From Flavobacteriales bacterium (GTDB taxonomy: Bacteria > Bacteroidota > Bacteroidia > Flavobacteriales_D > Sanyastnellaceae), in contig JAGYJM010000002.1 in NCBI GenBank assembly GCA_018402085.1, forward strand, positions 2,108,001-2,172,000: a DNA stretch of 64,000 nucleotides, given 5' to 3'. The position numbers and the translations under genes were made by a program. Under the pieces are notes generated by a model that saw nothing but the letters and a program-made list of their open reading frames with translations, made no database searches and had not been told where the DNA came from. Shown piece by piece: positions 42,424-50,327 of the stretch (position 1 is its first letter; every line of letters starts with the position of its first letter).

Positions 42424-43311
42424 ATGAAACAGCTTTCCCGATCTGAGTTTGATAAGCTCTTACAGCGCTCTCCATTCGCAGGCATTCCGGCTGACGAGCA
42501 GCAAGCGCTGTTTGAAGAGCACCGGCTCCTGCAGCAAAACCGCAAACAGGAGGTCTTCAGGAGCGATTTTAAAGCGCGCCGCTTCTTTCTTGTGGCGGCA
42601 GGCAGCTATCGATTGGTGCTGAAAAATGGCAGCACAAAAGTGCTGGATGCGGGAACGCTTTTCGGCGAAGTCGGTGCACTTACCGATTCGCAACGACTCG
42701 GTTCCGTGGCAGCTCTGGAGAACAACTCGGCGCTCGCGGCTTTCAGCCGGGATGCGCTCATCAGACGCAGACTACTCCCCTCTCCGGATCAACCCGGAAT
42801 TGCGTCCATTTTATACGGACAAGCGCTGAGCTACCTGCGCGATCAGTTTGACAACAGCACCGAAACCCTTCTCGAGAAAGGCGAAGGCATGCGTGTTGAA
42901 TTCAAGGAATCTGAGCGCAATGAAAAAATTGCCGCAGCAATCGCTTCGTTTCTCAATACCGATGGCGGTACGCTGCTCATCGGCGTGAACGATCGCGGCG
43001 AAGTGATCGGAATCGATGATTACTCGCTTGAAGGTGCTGATCGCTTTGACCAGGACCTTCAAAACATGCTGCGCGCCAAACTCGGTGCCACGGCCTTGCC
43101 CTACATCCACTTCTGCCATAACAATTACAACGGCAAGGGTATTTACCGGATCGACTGTGAACCGGCAGAGCAGCCGGTATTGCTGAACAATGGCGCCAAA
43201 AAAGGCGAAGCGTTTATGATTCGCTCCAGTGCCACGATGCAGCAACTGGGCTTTCGGGATGCACTGAAATATGTCGCTCGAAGGTTTCCGGATGAATTCA
43301 AAAGCGAATGA
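42424..43311 (+). CDS. Cyclic-nucleotide-binding-like plus AlbA_2 (Schlafen-type) regulator
   Basis: A 295-aa protein. Residues about 10-125 resemble a cNMP-binding beta-barrel (FFLVAAGSYRLVLKNGS, LDAGTLFGEVGALTDSQR), though the canonical ligand Arg context is only partly kept. Residues 155-290 are an AlbA_2/Schlafen domain (EGMRVEFKESERN, ASFLNTDGGTLLIGVNDRGEVIGID, FMIRSSATMQQL), usually nucleic-acid binding. This pairing suggests a ligand-responsive regulator, but that is inference. The stop overlaps the ATG of the next gene by 4 bp. A hairpin element lies in the barrel (42631). Confidence 0.83.
   Translation: MKQLSRSEFDKLLQRSPFAGIPADEQQALFEEHRLLQQNRKQEVFRSDFKARRFFLVAAGSYRLVLKNGSTKVLDAGTLFGEVGALTDSQRLGSVAALENNSALAAFSRDALIRRRLLPSPDQPGIASILYGQALSYLRDQFDNSTETLLEKGEGMRVEFKESERNEKIAAAIASFLNTDGGTLLIGVNDRGEVIGIDDYSLEGADRFDQDLQNMLRAKLGATALPYIHFCHNNYNGKGIYRIDCEPAEQPVLLNNGAKKGEAFMIRSSATMQQLGFRDALKYVARRFPDEFKSE
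42631..42649 (+). repeat. GGATG hairpin element, locus 11
   Basis: Stem AGCAC, loop AAAA, stem GTGCT, then GGATG. Sense within the cNMP-like domain (codons STKVLDAG). The stem here is not GC-only, which strengthens the covariation argument. Confidence 0.75.
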
Positions 43312-44531
43312 AACAGGTTGATGTGGCCGTAATCGGAGGTGGTGCTGCCGGATTCTTTGGCGCCATTCGCATAGCCGAACAGCGTCCTGATCTCGACATC
43401 CTGATCCTCGAAAAAGGGAAACGCCCTCTTGAAAAGGTGCGCATCTCGGGCGGCGGACGCTGCAATGTGACCCACGCTTGTTTTGAACCTCGTCCGCTCA
43501 CCAAACACTACCCCCGCGGTGAGCGCGAGCTGCTGGGTCCCTTCCACTCTTTCATGACCGGCGATATGATGGCCTGGCTCTCAGAACGCGGTGTGGAGAC
43601 GAAGATTGAAGACGACGGACGTGTCTTTCCGGTGACCGATTCAAGCCAGACCGTTATTGATTGCTTCCTGAACGAAGCGGCGCAGCTGGGCATTGACCTG
43701 TGGCTGCAATGCGGTGTAACAGGGATCACCCCACCGTCAGATGGCAAACAGTGGCTGCTTGAAACGACAACCGGAATGGTCAGTGCTTCGCGGATGCTTA
43801 TCGCTACGGGAAGCAGTCCGCAAAGCTGGAAAATGCTCGAGCAACTGGGTTGCCGGACAACAGAGCGTGTGCCTTCACTTTTTACCTTCAATTGCAAACA
43901 CCCGGTGATCGCCGATAAGATGGGTTTGTCTGTGCCGAATGCGCGACTCGAAATTCCGCAGGCAGGTCTTCACTCAGACGGCCCGCTTTTAATCACCCAC
44001 TGGGGACTGAGTGGTCCGGCCGTGCTTCGCCTTTCTGCGTGGGGTGCAAGAGAGCTTGCCGGACTGAAGTATACATTTGAGTTAAACATCAACTGGACCG
44101 GCTCGGATACCGATCTCGTGAGAGAGTGGATCGCTGCACAGCGCGCAGATGCCGCAAATCGAAAGGTGCGCAGTACCATGTATCCTGAAATACCTCGCAG
44201 GCTGTGGGAGGCTATCGTAGACCACTCCGGCTGCAAAGCAGAAGCCAACTGGGCAGATCAGTCGAAACAAGATCTCGATGAGCTCTTGAACGATCTCGTC
44301 AATCTGCCCATCATGGTCACCGGAAAAAGCACCTTTAAAGAAGAGTTTGTCACTGCCGGTGGCATCGAACTGAAGGAGATCCACTTTAAAACCATGGAGC
44401 ACAAGCGGTATCCGGGGCTCTTTTTCGCGGGTGAAGCGCTCGATATTGACGCGATTACCGGGGGCTTCAATTTCCAGGCCGCCTGGACCGGGGCGTGGAT
44501 TGCCGCAAATGGGATTGTGCAGTCGTTGTGA
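43308..44531 (+). CDS. BaiN/HI0933-family FAD-dependent oxidoreductase
   Basis: A 407-aa flavoprotein. It has the dinucleotide motif GGGAAG at residues 10-15, then the family signature SGGGRCNVTH at about 46-55, a central insert domain, and the C-terminal FFAGEALDIDAITGGFNFQAAW that binds FAD. The family (YhiN/aminoacetone oxidase-like/BaiN) has uncertain substrates. The gene overlaps the preceding regulator by 4 bp (ATGA), so both are cotranslated. Confidence 0.93.
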   Translation: MKQVDVAVIGGGAAGFFGAIRIAEQRPDLDILILEKGKRPLEKVRISGGGRCNVTHACFEPRPLTKHYPRGERELLGPFHSFMTGDMMAWLSERGVETKIEDDGRVFPVTDSSQTVIDCFLNEAAQLGIDLWLQCGVTGITPPSDGKQWLLETTTGMVSASRMLIATGSSPQSWKMLEQLGCRTTERVPSLFTFNCKHPVIADKMGLSVPNARLEIPQAGLHSDGPLLITHWGLSGPAVLRLSAWGARELAGLKYTFELNINWTGSDTDLVREWIAAQRADAANRKVRSTMYPEIPRRLWEAIVDHSGCKAEANWADQSKQDLDELLNDLVNLPIMVTGKSTFKEEFVTAGGIELKEIHFKTMEHKRYPGLFFAGEALDIDAITGGFNFQAAWTGAWIAANGIVQSL

Positions 44532-44750
44532 CTCATCGACTTATCGACCTATGGACTTATCGACATATCGAGAACCCGTTTGAAACAAGCACCCGTAGGG
44601 ACGCGATTTATCGCGTCCGATCGTCGATCCGCGTCCCTCATTCCGCACATCCCAAACCCCAAACCCCAAACCCCAGACTACAGTCGCCAAAACGCCGTTA
44701 GAGGATTAAACCATTACCCCCCCCTGAAGTCTAAATCAAAAACGTGCACT
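44532..44750. repeat. Intergenic repeats: GTC-word array, GGACGC palindrome, (CCCCAAA)n
   Basis: It contains CGACTTATCGACCTATGG-type words (44537-44575), the palindrome GGACGCGATTTATCGCGTCC (about 44598-44617) and four C-runs spaced by AAA (44651-44674), which give a canonical G-quadruplex motif on the minus strand. The start of the Spy-like gene is 77 bp further on. Confidence 0.8.
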
Positions 44751-45203
44751 ATGAAAATGATGAAATCACTTCTTATCTGCGGATTACTGGTCGCATCTGC
44801 GCACACTGTGCAGGCACAGAATACCGGTGACCAGGAAATGCGCCGTGAGCGCGCCCATGAAATGAAAAAAGAACGCGCTGAACGAGGCGAAAAGCTGGCC
44901 GATGAACTCGAACTTACCGAAGATCAACGCGCAGCGTGGAAAGAAATCCGCGCAAAATACAAGCCTGAATACACCGCACTCCGTGAAAAGCACAACGAAA
45001 ATCGCAAAGCGGCACGAACCGAGATGAAAGCCATTCGCGAGCAGCATCGTGCCGAAATGGAGCAGGTATTGACCGCTGAGCAACAAGCTGAATGGGAGGC
45101 CATTCGCGAAAAGAAAAAAGCCGAACGCGAACAGCAACGCGAATACCGGAAAGCGAAAGAACAAGAACGCATGCGCCAGGAAGCAGCACCTTCCGAAAAA
45201 TAA
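44751..45203 (+). CDS. Spy/LTXXQ-like periplasmic protein
   Basis: A 150-aa exported, highly charged, helical protein. ATG 44751 starts the signal peptide MKMMKSLLICGLLVASAHTVQAQ; upstream in-frame codons to 44580 run through repeat DNA and are unlikely to be translated. Two LTxxQ motifs (LTEDQRAAWKEI and LTAEQQAEWEAI) mark the Spy/CpxP-like fold, known for periplasmic chaperone or metal-stress roles. It sits just upstream of the ars genes but a terminator intervenes. Confidence 0.82.
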   Translation: MKMMKSLLICGLLVASAHTVQAQNTGDQEMRRERAHEMKKERAERGEKLADELELTEDQRAAWKEIRAKYKPEYTALREKHNENRKAARTEMKAIREQHRAEMEQVLTAEQQAEWEAIREKKKAEREQQREYRKAKEQERMRQEAAPSEK

Positions 45204-45211
45204 ATCTTTGC

Positions 45212-45240
45212 AAAACCTCCCTCCGGAGGTTTTCTTTTTC
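45212..45240 (+). terminator. Rho-independent terminator
   Basis: AAAACCTCC pairs with GGAGGTTTT around CTCC and is followed by CTTTTT. It ends the Spy-like transcript 25 bp before the arsR start. Confidence 0.88.
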
Positions 45241-45264
45241 ACTCAATCATCGTAATATTGCGAT

Positions 45265-45594
45265 ATGGGAATAACCAAAACCGAAGGCTTGCATCCGCTG
45301 CTTTTGCAGCGTGCAGAGCTCTTCAAAGCACTCGGACATCCTGCGAGATTAGCGATTGTAGAACACCTGTTGCATACCCCAAACTGCATCTGTGGTGAGC
45401 TCACTGAGGTAACCGGACTTTCGCAGCCTACGACTTCACAACACTTGAAAGCACTTAAAGATGCAGGTGTTATTCAGGGCATCGTCTCGGGTAACAGTGT
45501 GTGTTATTGTCTAAATCACCAAACCTTTGAAACGCTTCGAGAATTTTTCAATCACTCTTCAATCCACTTTAACGATCGCAATCAATGTTGCTAA
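45265..45594 (+). CDS. arsR: ArsR-family metalloregulator
   Basis: A 109-aa winged-helix repressor. The core ALGHPARLAIVEHLL and recognition helix SQPTTSQHLKALKDAGV are typical. Candidate As(III) ligands are Cys41 and Cys43 (NCICGEL); Cys80, Cys82 and the terminal Cys108-Cys109 could add others. It overlaps the arsenate-reductase-like gene by 10 bp, and acr3 follows, so it probably represses this operon. A hairpin element occupies codons 10-16. Confidence 0.9.
   Translation: MGITKTEGLHPLLLQRAELFKALGHPARLAIVEHLLHTPNCICGELTEVTGLSQPTTSQHLKALKDAGVIQGIVSGNSVCYCLNHQTFETLREFFNHSSIHFNDRNQCC
45292..45310 (-). repeat. GGATG hairpin element, locus 12
   Basis: On the minus strand: stem GCTGC, loop AAAA, stem GCAGC, then GGATG. 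Antisense within arsR codons HPLLLQR. Confidence 0.75.
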
Positions 45595-46334
45595 AATTTT
45601 CAACCGCGGCGACCTTTATCGTCGTTTTCGCTACCGCCTGTGAACCAACGGCTTCCGAAGAGCAAATCACCGTTACAACGGAAGAAATCCAAGCACCGGA
45701 CATGACTCAAAATCCCCAGCTCAATGCCGAAATTGAGACCGAACTCGCTCAATTTGAAGCATCATTTAACGAAATCCCTGAAGAGCGCAAAGCCTCATTG
45801 AATGCGCTGGCTGACTACATTCGTGAGCAGGTTCTCGCCGGAAAACCGGCGGATGTTACGTTTATCTGCACGCACAACAGTCGTCGCAGCCACATGAGCC
45901 AGCTATGGGCGAAGGCTGCCGCCGTCAAATGTGACCTTCCACAGGTGAACACCTATTCAGGCGGCACCGAAGCAACAGCCTTTAATCCGCGATCGGTCAA
46001 AGCACTGCGTACTTGCGGCTTTGCTATTTCGGATGGCGCTGGTGAAAATCCGCATTACACCGTGACTTTAGGTGAAGGCATCGAGCCTGTTGAGGCCTTC
46101 TCGAAAAAATACGATGATCCATTTAACCCGCAATCAGAGTTCTGTGCTGTCATGACCTGTTCTGACGCCGATGAAGCCTGTCCGATCGTTCGCGGTGCCG
46201 ATGCGCGTGTATCGTTGCCCTACATCGACCCCAAGCTTTCTGACAATACACCGCAAGAGGATTCAACCTACCTCGCACGCAGTCGTGAGATCGGGCGTGA
46301 ACTCTATTGGGCCATGCGCCAGGTGAAGCCATGA
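45585..46334 (+). CDS. Low-MW-phosphatase-type arsenate reductase-like protein with lipoprotein leader
   Basis: A 249-aa protein. Residues from about 88 form an LMW-PTP/ArsC-type domain with the C-x5-R loop CTHNSRR, in place of the common CTGNSCR, and a later MTCSDADEACP segment with candidate resolving cysteines. The N-terminus MLLKFSTAATFIVVFATAC has a lipobox-like ending (ATAC), suggesting an exported lipoprotein, which is odd for arsenate reduction. If translation begins at Met40 (45702) the protein would be cytoplasmic. It overlaps arsR by 10 bp and acr3 by 4 bp. The operon supports a role in arsenic handling. Confidence 0.85.
   Translation: MLLKFSTAATFIVVFATACEPTASEEQITVTTEEIQAPDMTQNPQLNAEIETELAQFEASFNEIPEERKASLNALADYIREQVLAGKPADVTFICTHNSRRSHMSQLWAKAAAVKCDLPQVNTYSGGTEATAFNPRSVKALRTCGFAISDGAGENPHYTVTLGEGIEPVEAFSKKYDDPFNPQSEFCAVMTCSDADEACPIVRGADARVSLPYIDPKLSDNTPQEDSTYLARSREIGRELYWAMRQVKP
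45837..45855 (+). repeat. GGATG hairpin element, locus 13
   Basis: Stem GCCGG, loop AAAA, stem CCGGC, then GGATG. Sense within the arsenate-reductase-like gene (codons AGKPADV), just before the catalytic loop. Confidence 0.75.
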
Positions 46335-47365
46335 GCGAAAAAAAGCAGATGCCTTTCTTTGAGCGCTACCTGACTATATGGGTGGCCATTTGCATCCTGC
46401 TGGGGATTGCCATCGGTGAGTTTTCGGGCGACGCCGTAGGTGTCATCGCTCAATGGGAGCTGTTTCACGTCAACATTCCGGTGGCCATTCTCATCTGGGC
46501 GATGATCTTCCCGATGATGGTGCAGGTTGATTTTGATGCCGTGAAGCGGGTGGGACGCAACAAGAAAGGACTTGGGCTAACGCTGGTGGTGAACTGGCTG
46601 ATCAAGCCCTTCACCATGGCTTTGCTGGCCTGGTTGTTCTTTGAACACGTGTTTGCCCCGTTCATCTCACCTGAAACGGCTGAAGAGTACATTGCCGGAG
46701 CGATCTTACTGGGAGCAGCCCCTTGCACCGCGATGGTCTTCGTCTGGTCGTACCTCTCAAACGGCGATCCGAACTACACGCTGGTTCAAGTTTCAGTCAA
46801 TGACCTTGTGCTGCTCGTGGCTTTTATCCCGATTGTGCAACTGCTGCTGGGCATTACTTCAATTACGATTCCGTGGGGCGTATTGTTGACGAGTGTGGTA
46901 GCTTTTGTGGTGATTCCGCTGGCAGCAGGATATGCCGTTCACAAGTGGATCGTACGCACAAGGGGAATGGACTTCCTCAAAACGCGCTTCTTACCCAAAC
47001 TCAAGCCGGTATCGATTATAGCGCTGTTGAGCACCCTGGTCTTGCTGTTTGCCTTTCAGGGAGAGCGTATTCTGGAAGAACCGTTGGCGATTCTGCTGAT
47101 TGCTGTGCCGCTGACCCTTCAGACCTACCTCATCTATTTCATCGGCTGGTTTGGCGGTAAGTTTCTGAAGCTGCCGTATGCGGTCTGTGCTCCTGCTGCG
47201 ATGATTGGGGCCAGCAACTTCTTTGAGCTGGCAGTGGCGGTAGCTATTGCCTTGTTCGGACTGGAGTCTGGCGCTGCCCTTGTTACGGTGGTAGGAGTAT
47301 TGATTGAAGTGCCTGTGATGCTCTCGCTCGTGCGTTTGTCAGTACGAAATCGCTATGACGCTTAA
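46331..47365 (+). CDS. ACR3-family arsenite efflux transporter
   Basis: A 344-aa inner-membrane protein with about ten hydrophobic helices that exports As(III). Family features are FERYLTIWVAICILLGIAIG at the start, the LLGAAPCTAMVFVWSYL segment with the conserved Cys in TM4, and the GASNFFELAVAVAIALFG region. ATG 46331 overlaps the preceding stop (ATGA). The ORF is convergent with the SbtB gene and overlaps its end by 4 bp. Confidence 0.95.
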   Translation: MSEKKQMPFFERYLTIWVAICILLGIAIGEFSGDAVGVIAQWELFHVNIPVAILIWAMIFPMMVQVDFDAVKRVGRNKKGLGLTLVVNWLIKPFTMALLAWLFFEHVFAPFISPETAEEYIAGAILLGAAPCTAMVFVWSYLSNGDPNYTLVQVSVNDLVLLVAFIPIVQLLLGITSITIPWGVLLTSVVAFVVIPLAAGYAVHKWIVRTRGMDFLKTRFLPKLKPVSIIALLSTLVLLFAFQGERILEEPLAILLIAVPLTLQTYLIYFIGWFGGKFLKLPYAVCAPAAMIGASNFFELAVAVAIALFGLESGAALVTVVGVLIEVPVMLSLVRLSVRNRYDA

Positions 47366-47652
47366 CCGACCCAATGGGCGTCGCTCACAAGAAACATTCC
47401 GCCAAAACGCTTTAACAGTTTTGAGACATCGTTGGCAAAAGCCTCGAGCTTATCGCCACTGCACACCACAAGGATCATCACATTCTCAAAAGCATCACTG
47501 AGTCCGTCACCATCGCGCATACCCCGCTCGCCTTTTCCTTGCACGTTGTGAATCAGGGTATACCCGCCAACTTCGTACGATTCGAGCAGGGAGATCACTC
47601 TTTGAGCATGGGGTGCGCCAGTGATGATTTCTACGCGTTTTACTTTCTTCAT
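47362..47652 (-). CDS. P-II-like regulator, SbtB type
   Basis: A 96-aa small P-II-fold protein (VKRVEIITGAPHAQRVISLL, GGYTLIHNVQGKGERG as the T-loop region, VMILVVCSGDKLEAF). Its start overlaps the stop of the SbtA-like permease by 4 bp, the standard SbtA-SbtB pair. SbtB binds adenine nucleotides such as cAMP/ATP and gates SbtA in cyanobacteria. The C-terminal Cys-containing R-loop of cyanobacterial SbtB is absent here. Confidence 0.88.
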   Translation of the reverse strand: MKKVKRVEIITGAPHAQRVISLLESYEVGGYTLIHNVQGKGERGMRDGDGLSDAFENVMILVVCSGDKLEAFANDVSKLLKRFGGMFLVSDAHWVG

Positions 47653-48623
47653 AGCGATTCGAGCAATTCAATGATCTGGTAATACAACGGTATTCCGATA
47701 ATGATGTTGAATGGGAAGGTAACCGCCAGTGCCATTGGTACAAACAATCCGGGGTTCGCCTCCGGCACAGCCATCCGTATCGCTGCGGGCACTGCAATAT
47801 AAGATGCACTGGCGAGCAGCACGGTAAGTAGCAGGGTGTTTCCTGCCGGAAGGCCAAGAAAATACCCGATCAGGATGCCGATCACAGCATTGAGCAGAGG
47901 CAGCCAGATGCCGAACAGCACGACTCTCCATCCGGCCCTTTTCAGGGCCTGCAAACGCTTACCCGCCAATAGCCCCATATCAAGTAAGAACAGGGTCAAT
48001 ACGCCTTTAAAAATATCGTCTGTAAACGGTTGAAGCGCCACTACATGCTCTTCACTGACCACCACGCCAATGAGCAGACTCCCCAGGATCATCACCACCG
48101 AACCATTGGTCATGGCCTCTTTCACCACACCGCCTAAGCCCTCTCCCACCTGATCTTCTTTCTTAAGGTTCATACGTATCAACAACACACCGACTATAAT
48201 CGCCGGCGACTCCATCAAGGCCATCGCCGCCACCATGTGTCCGCCGAACTCAATACCCACCGTTTCAAGAAAAGACACGGCGGTAATGAAGGTCACCGCT
48301 GAAATGGAGCCGTAAGTAGCTGCCACCGCCCCTGCATCGTAGATATTCAAGCGACGGCGGAGGTACAAGAAGCTGTATAAGGGCGTAACTGCAGCCATCA
48401 CCACCGCTACCAGCAAAGTGAGAAAGATCTCGGTTGAAATGCCGCTATGTGACAGTTCGACCCCGCCTTTAAAGCCGATGGCAAAGAGCAGGTACAACGA
48501 CAGCAACTTCGGTATCGGCTGCGGAATCGTCAGGTCTGAGCGCACCGCCTTTGAAAAGACACCCATGAAGAAGAACAAAATGGGCGGACTCAGAATGTTG
48601 GATAGAATCAGGTCGAGGTTCAT
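47649..48623 (-). CDS. Sodium-dependent bicarbonate transporter, SbtA family
   Basis: A 324-aa membrane protein with about ten helices in two inverted halves. SbtA-family features include SPPILFFFMGVFSKAVRSDL at the N-terminus, AIGFKGGVELSH, YGSISAVTFITA and LLTVLLASASYIAVPAAIR. It would import HCO3-, useful for anaplerotic carboxylation in a heterotroph. It is translationally coupled to the SbtB-like gene. A 6-bp-stem hairpin element lies at 47929. Confidence 0.93.
   Translation of the reverse strand: MNLDLILSNILSPPILFFFMGVFSKAVRSDLTIPQPIPKLLSLYLLFAIGFKGGVELSHSGISTEIFLTLLVAVVMAAVTPLYSFLYLRRRLNIYDAGAVAATYGSISAVTFITAVSFLETVGIEFGGHMVAAMALMESPAIIVGVLLIRMNLKKEDQVGEGLGGVVKEAMTNGSVVMILGSLLIGVVVSEEHVVALQPFTDDIFKGVLTLFLLDMGLLAGKRLQALKRAGWRVVLFGIWLPLLNAVIGILIGYFLGLPAGNTLLLTVLLASASYIAVPAAIRMAVPEANPGLFVPMALAVTFPFNIIIGIPLYYQIIELLESL
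47929..47949 (-). repeat. GGATG hairpin element, locus 14 (6-bp stem)
   Basis: On the minus strand: stem GGCCCT, loop GAAA, stem AGGGCC, then GGATG. Sense within the SbtA gene (codons ALKRAGW); the longer stem shifts the reading frame relative to the other sense loci. Confidence 0.7.
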
Positions 48624-48752
48624 AGCGTGATGCTGACCAAATTAGGTGTTTTCGATAAACACGCGACGGACTCATGGTCAGATGGTCGAACGGTCACATG
48701 GTCTCATGGTCTTACGGTCTTACGGTCTGATGGACGAAGATTTTCGCGAGCA
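48624..48752. repeat. Short GGTC-word repeats between sbtA-like and idh genes
   Basis: Words such as GGTCAGATGGTCGAACGGTC and CATGGTCTTACGGTCTTACG occur at about 48674-48735. They resemble, in reverse orientation, the GTCNAT words of other intergenic regions here. Confidence 0.7.
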
Positions 48753-48787
48753 AAAAGCCCCTCCCGATTGCTCGGGACGGGGCTTTT
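48753..48787 (-). terminator. Rho-independent terminator of the isocitrate dehydrogenase gene
   Basis: AAAAGCCCC-TCCCGA pairs with TCGGGA-GGGGCTTTT around TTGC. A T-run follows on the minus strand, 24 bp after the idh stop. Confidence 0.88.
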
Positions 48788-48810
48788 CCAATTCTTGAAC
48801 CGATCAACGC

Positions 48811-50259
48811 TTACTCCCCTTGTCCGAGGGAGTAGGCACGCACACCGTCAAAGGTGTAGAGGTGTTCGGTTTTGATAAAGTCATAGCCATTGGCCGTACA
48901 ATCGTTGAGAAGGGCTACTACATCTGCATTGGTGATCTTGGTTCCTTCTTCACGTGGAATGAAACGGCAGCGCCAGTGGTCTGTGCAGAAGGTCTCCGGC
49001 ATGCCGCCCGGGTAAACTTTCACACCGCGGTTGGTGATCATTTTCAGCTTGAGTTTGCTGCCGGTCATGGCGTCAAGTCCTTTACCGATGCTGTTCGGAT
49101 CGCGGTTGTCTTCGTTCCAGTCCATGAATACATCCACACCCACAAGCTCTTTGTTGCCCGGTGATTCCAACCTGGTCTCAACTTTAATGGCACCGGCTTC
49201 ACCGTATGCCGTTACCGGGAAGTGCTCAGGCATTTTACCGAGGTTGGCAATGACAGCTTGAGCAAACTCTTGCGTGCTGCAACGTTGCTTGCTGATATCA
49301 TCACGGTAAATGTCTCCGGTGTGGTGTCCTTCTTCGAGCGTGCGCAACCAGGCGTTCTCAATCATGGCGGCCTTCTCCGGGAAGCCCATGTGTACGAGCA
49401 TCATGACTGCTGCGTTGAGCAATCCTGAAGGGTTGGCGATGCCTTTTCCGGCGATGTCCGGTGCTGAACCGTGAATGGCTTCAAACATGGCTACTTCACT
49501 TCCGATGTTTGAAGATCCGCCCATACCGACAGAACCGGCAACGTCTGCTGCGATATCTGAAATGATGTCTCCGTAGAGGTTGAGGGTAACGATTACATCG
49601 AGCGTTTCAGGTCGATTCGCTACTACTGCCGAGCCGATATCGATGATCCAGTGATCTGCTTCAATATCCGGGTAGTCTTTGGCCACTTCATTGAACACTT
49701 CGTGGAAGAGACCATCGGTGTGTTTCATGATGTTGTCTTTGGTCATACAGGTGACCTTCTTACGTCCGTACGCTTTTGCGTACTCAAACGCGAAACGACA
49801 GATCTTCTCACATCCAGGACGAGAAACCAACTTCAGGGTCTGAACCACCTCAGGAGTCTGTTGGTGCTCGATACCTGCGTAGAGGTCTTCTTCATTCTCA
49901 CGCACCACCACGAGGTTCATCTTCGGGTGATTTGATTTTACGTAAGGCGTGAGCGCGCGACACGGACGCACGTTTGCGAACAAGCCCATCGACTTACGAA
50001 TGGTCACGTTCAGGCTTTTGTATCCTCCCCCTTGAGGAGTGGTAATCGGTGCTTTCAGGAAGATCTTGTTCTTGCGCAGCACATCCCAGGATTCGCTTGA
50101 AATACCGCTGAGTACTCCGCTTTTATAAACCTTTTCACCAATTTCAATGGTGTCGTACTCGAGCGGTACCTCCGCTGCTTTGAGTATTGAAAGCGTGGCC
50201 TCCATGATCTCCGGGCCGATACCGTCACCATGGGCTACGGTGATTCGTTTCTTCTCCAT
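48811..50259 (-). CDS. icd: NADP-dependent isocitrate dehydrogenase (long-form)
   Basis: A 482-aa TCA-cycle enzyme converting isocitrate to 2-oxoglutarate. Features are GDGIGPEIM near the N-terminus, the substrate segment SLNVTIRKSMGLFANVRPCR, VVRENEEDLYAG, NLYGDIISDIAAD and the cofactor loop EAIHGSAPDIAGKGIANPSG. A C-terminal extension of about 140 aa places it with the Thermus/Rickettsia-like long IDHs. Coenzyme choice is inferred from family. A degenerate hairpin (49763-49783: stem GTACGC, loop AAAA, then GGACG) lies in the gene. Confidence 0.93.
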   Translation of the reverse strand: MEKKRITVAHGDGIGPEIMEATLSILKAAEVPLEYDTIEIGEKVYKSGVLSGISSESWDVLRKNKIFLKAPITTPQGGGYKSLNVTIRKSMGLFANVRPCRALTPYVKSNHPKMNLVVVRENEEDLYAGIEHQQTPEVVQTLKLVSRPGCEKICRFAFEYAKAYGRKKVTCMTKDNIMKHTDGLFHEVFNEVAKDYPDIEADHWIIDIGSAVVANRPETLDVIVTLNLYGDIISDIAADVAGSVGMGGSSNIGSEVAMFEAIHGSAPDIAGKGIANPSGLLNAAVMMLVHMGFPEKAAMIENAWLRTLEEGHHTGDIYRDDISKQRCSTQEFAQAVIANLGKMPEHFPVTAYGEAGAIKVETRLESPGNKELVGVDVFMDWNEDNRDPNSIGKGLDAMTGSKLKLKMITNRGVKVYPGGMPETFCTDHWRCRFIPREEGTKITNADVVALLNDCTANGYDFIKTEHLYTFDGVRAYSLGQGE

Positions 50260-50327
50260 GTTGTTAATGATTGTCCGTGTTTTGCATCAAAATTTCCGCT
50301 GCAAAGAAAAGGTATAAAAGTGAGAAC

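Noticed and set aside
49763-49783. Candidate sixteenth hairpin element in the isocitrate dehydrogenase gene
   Set aside because: Stem GTACGC and loop AAAA fit, but the flank is GGACG instead of GGATG; kept out of the count as a degenerate match.
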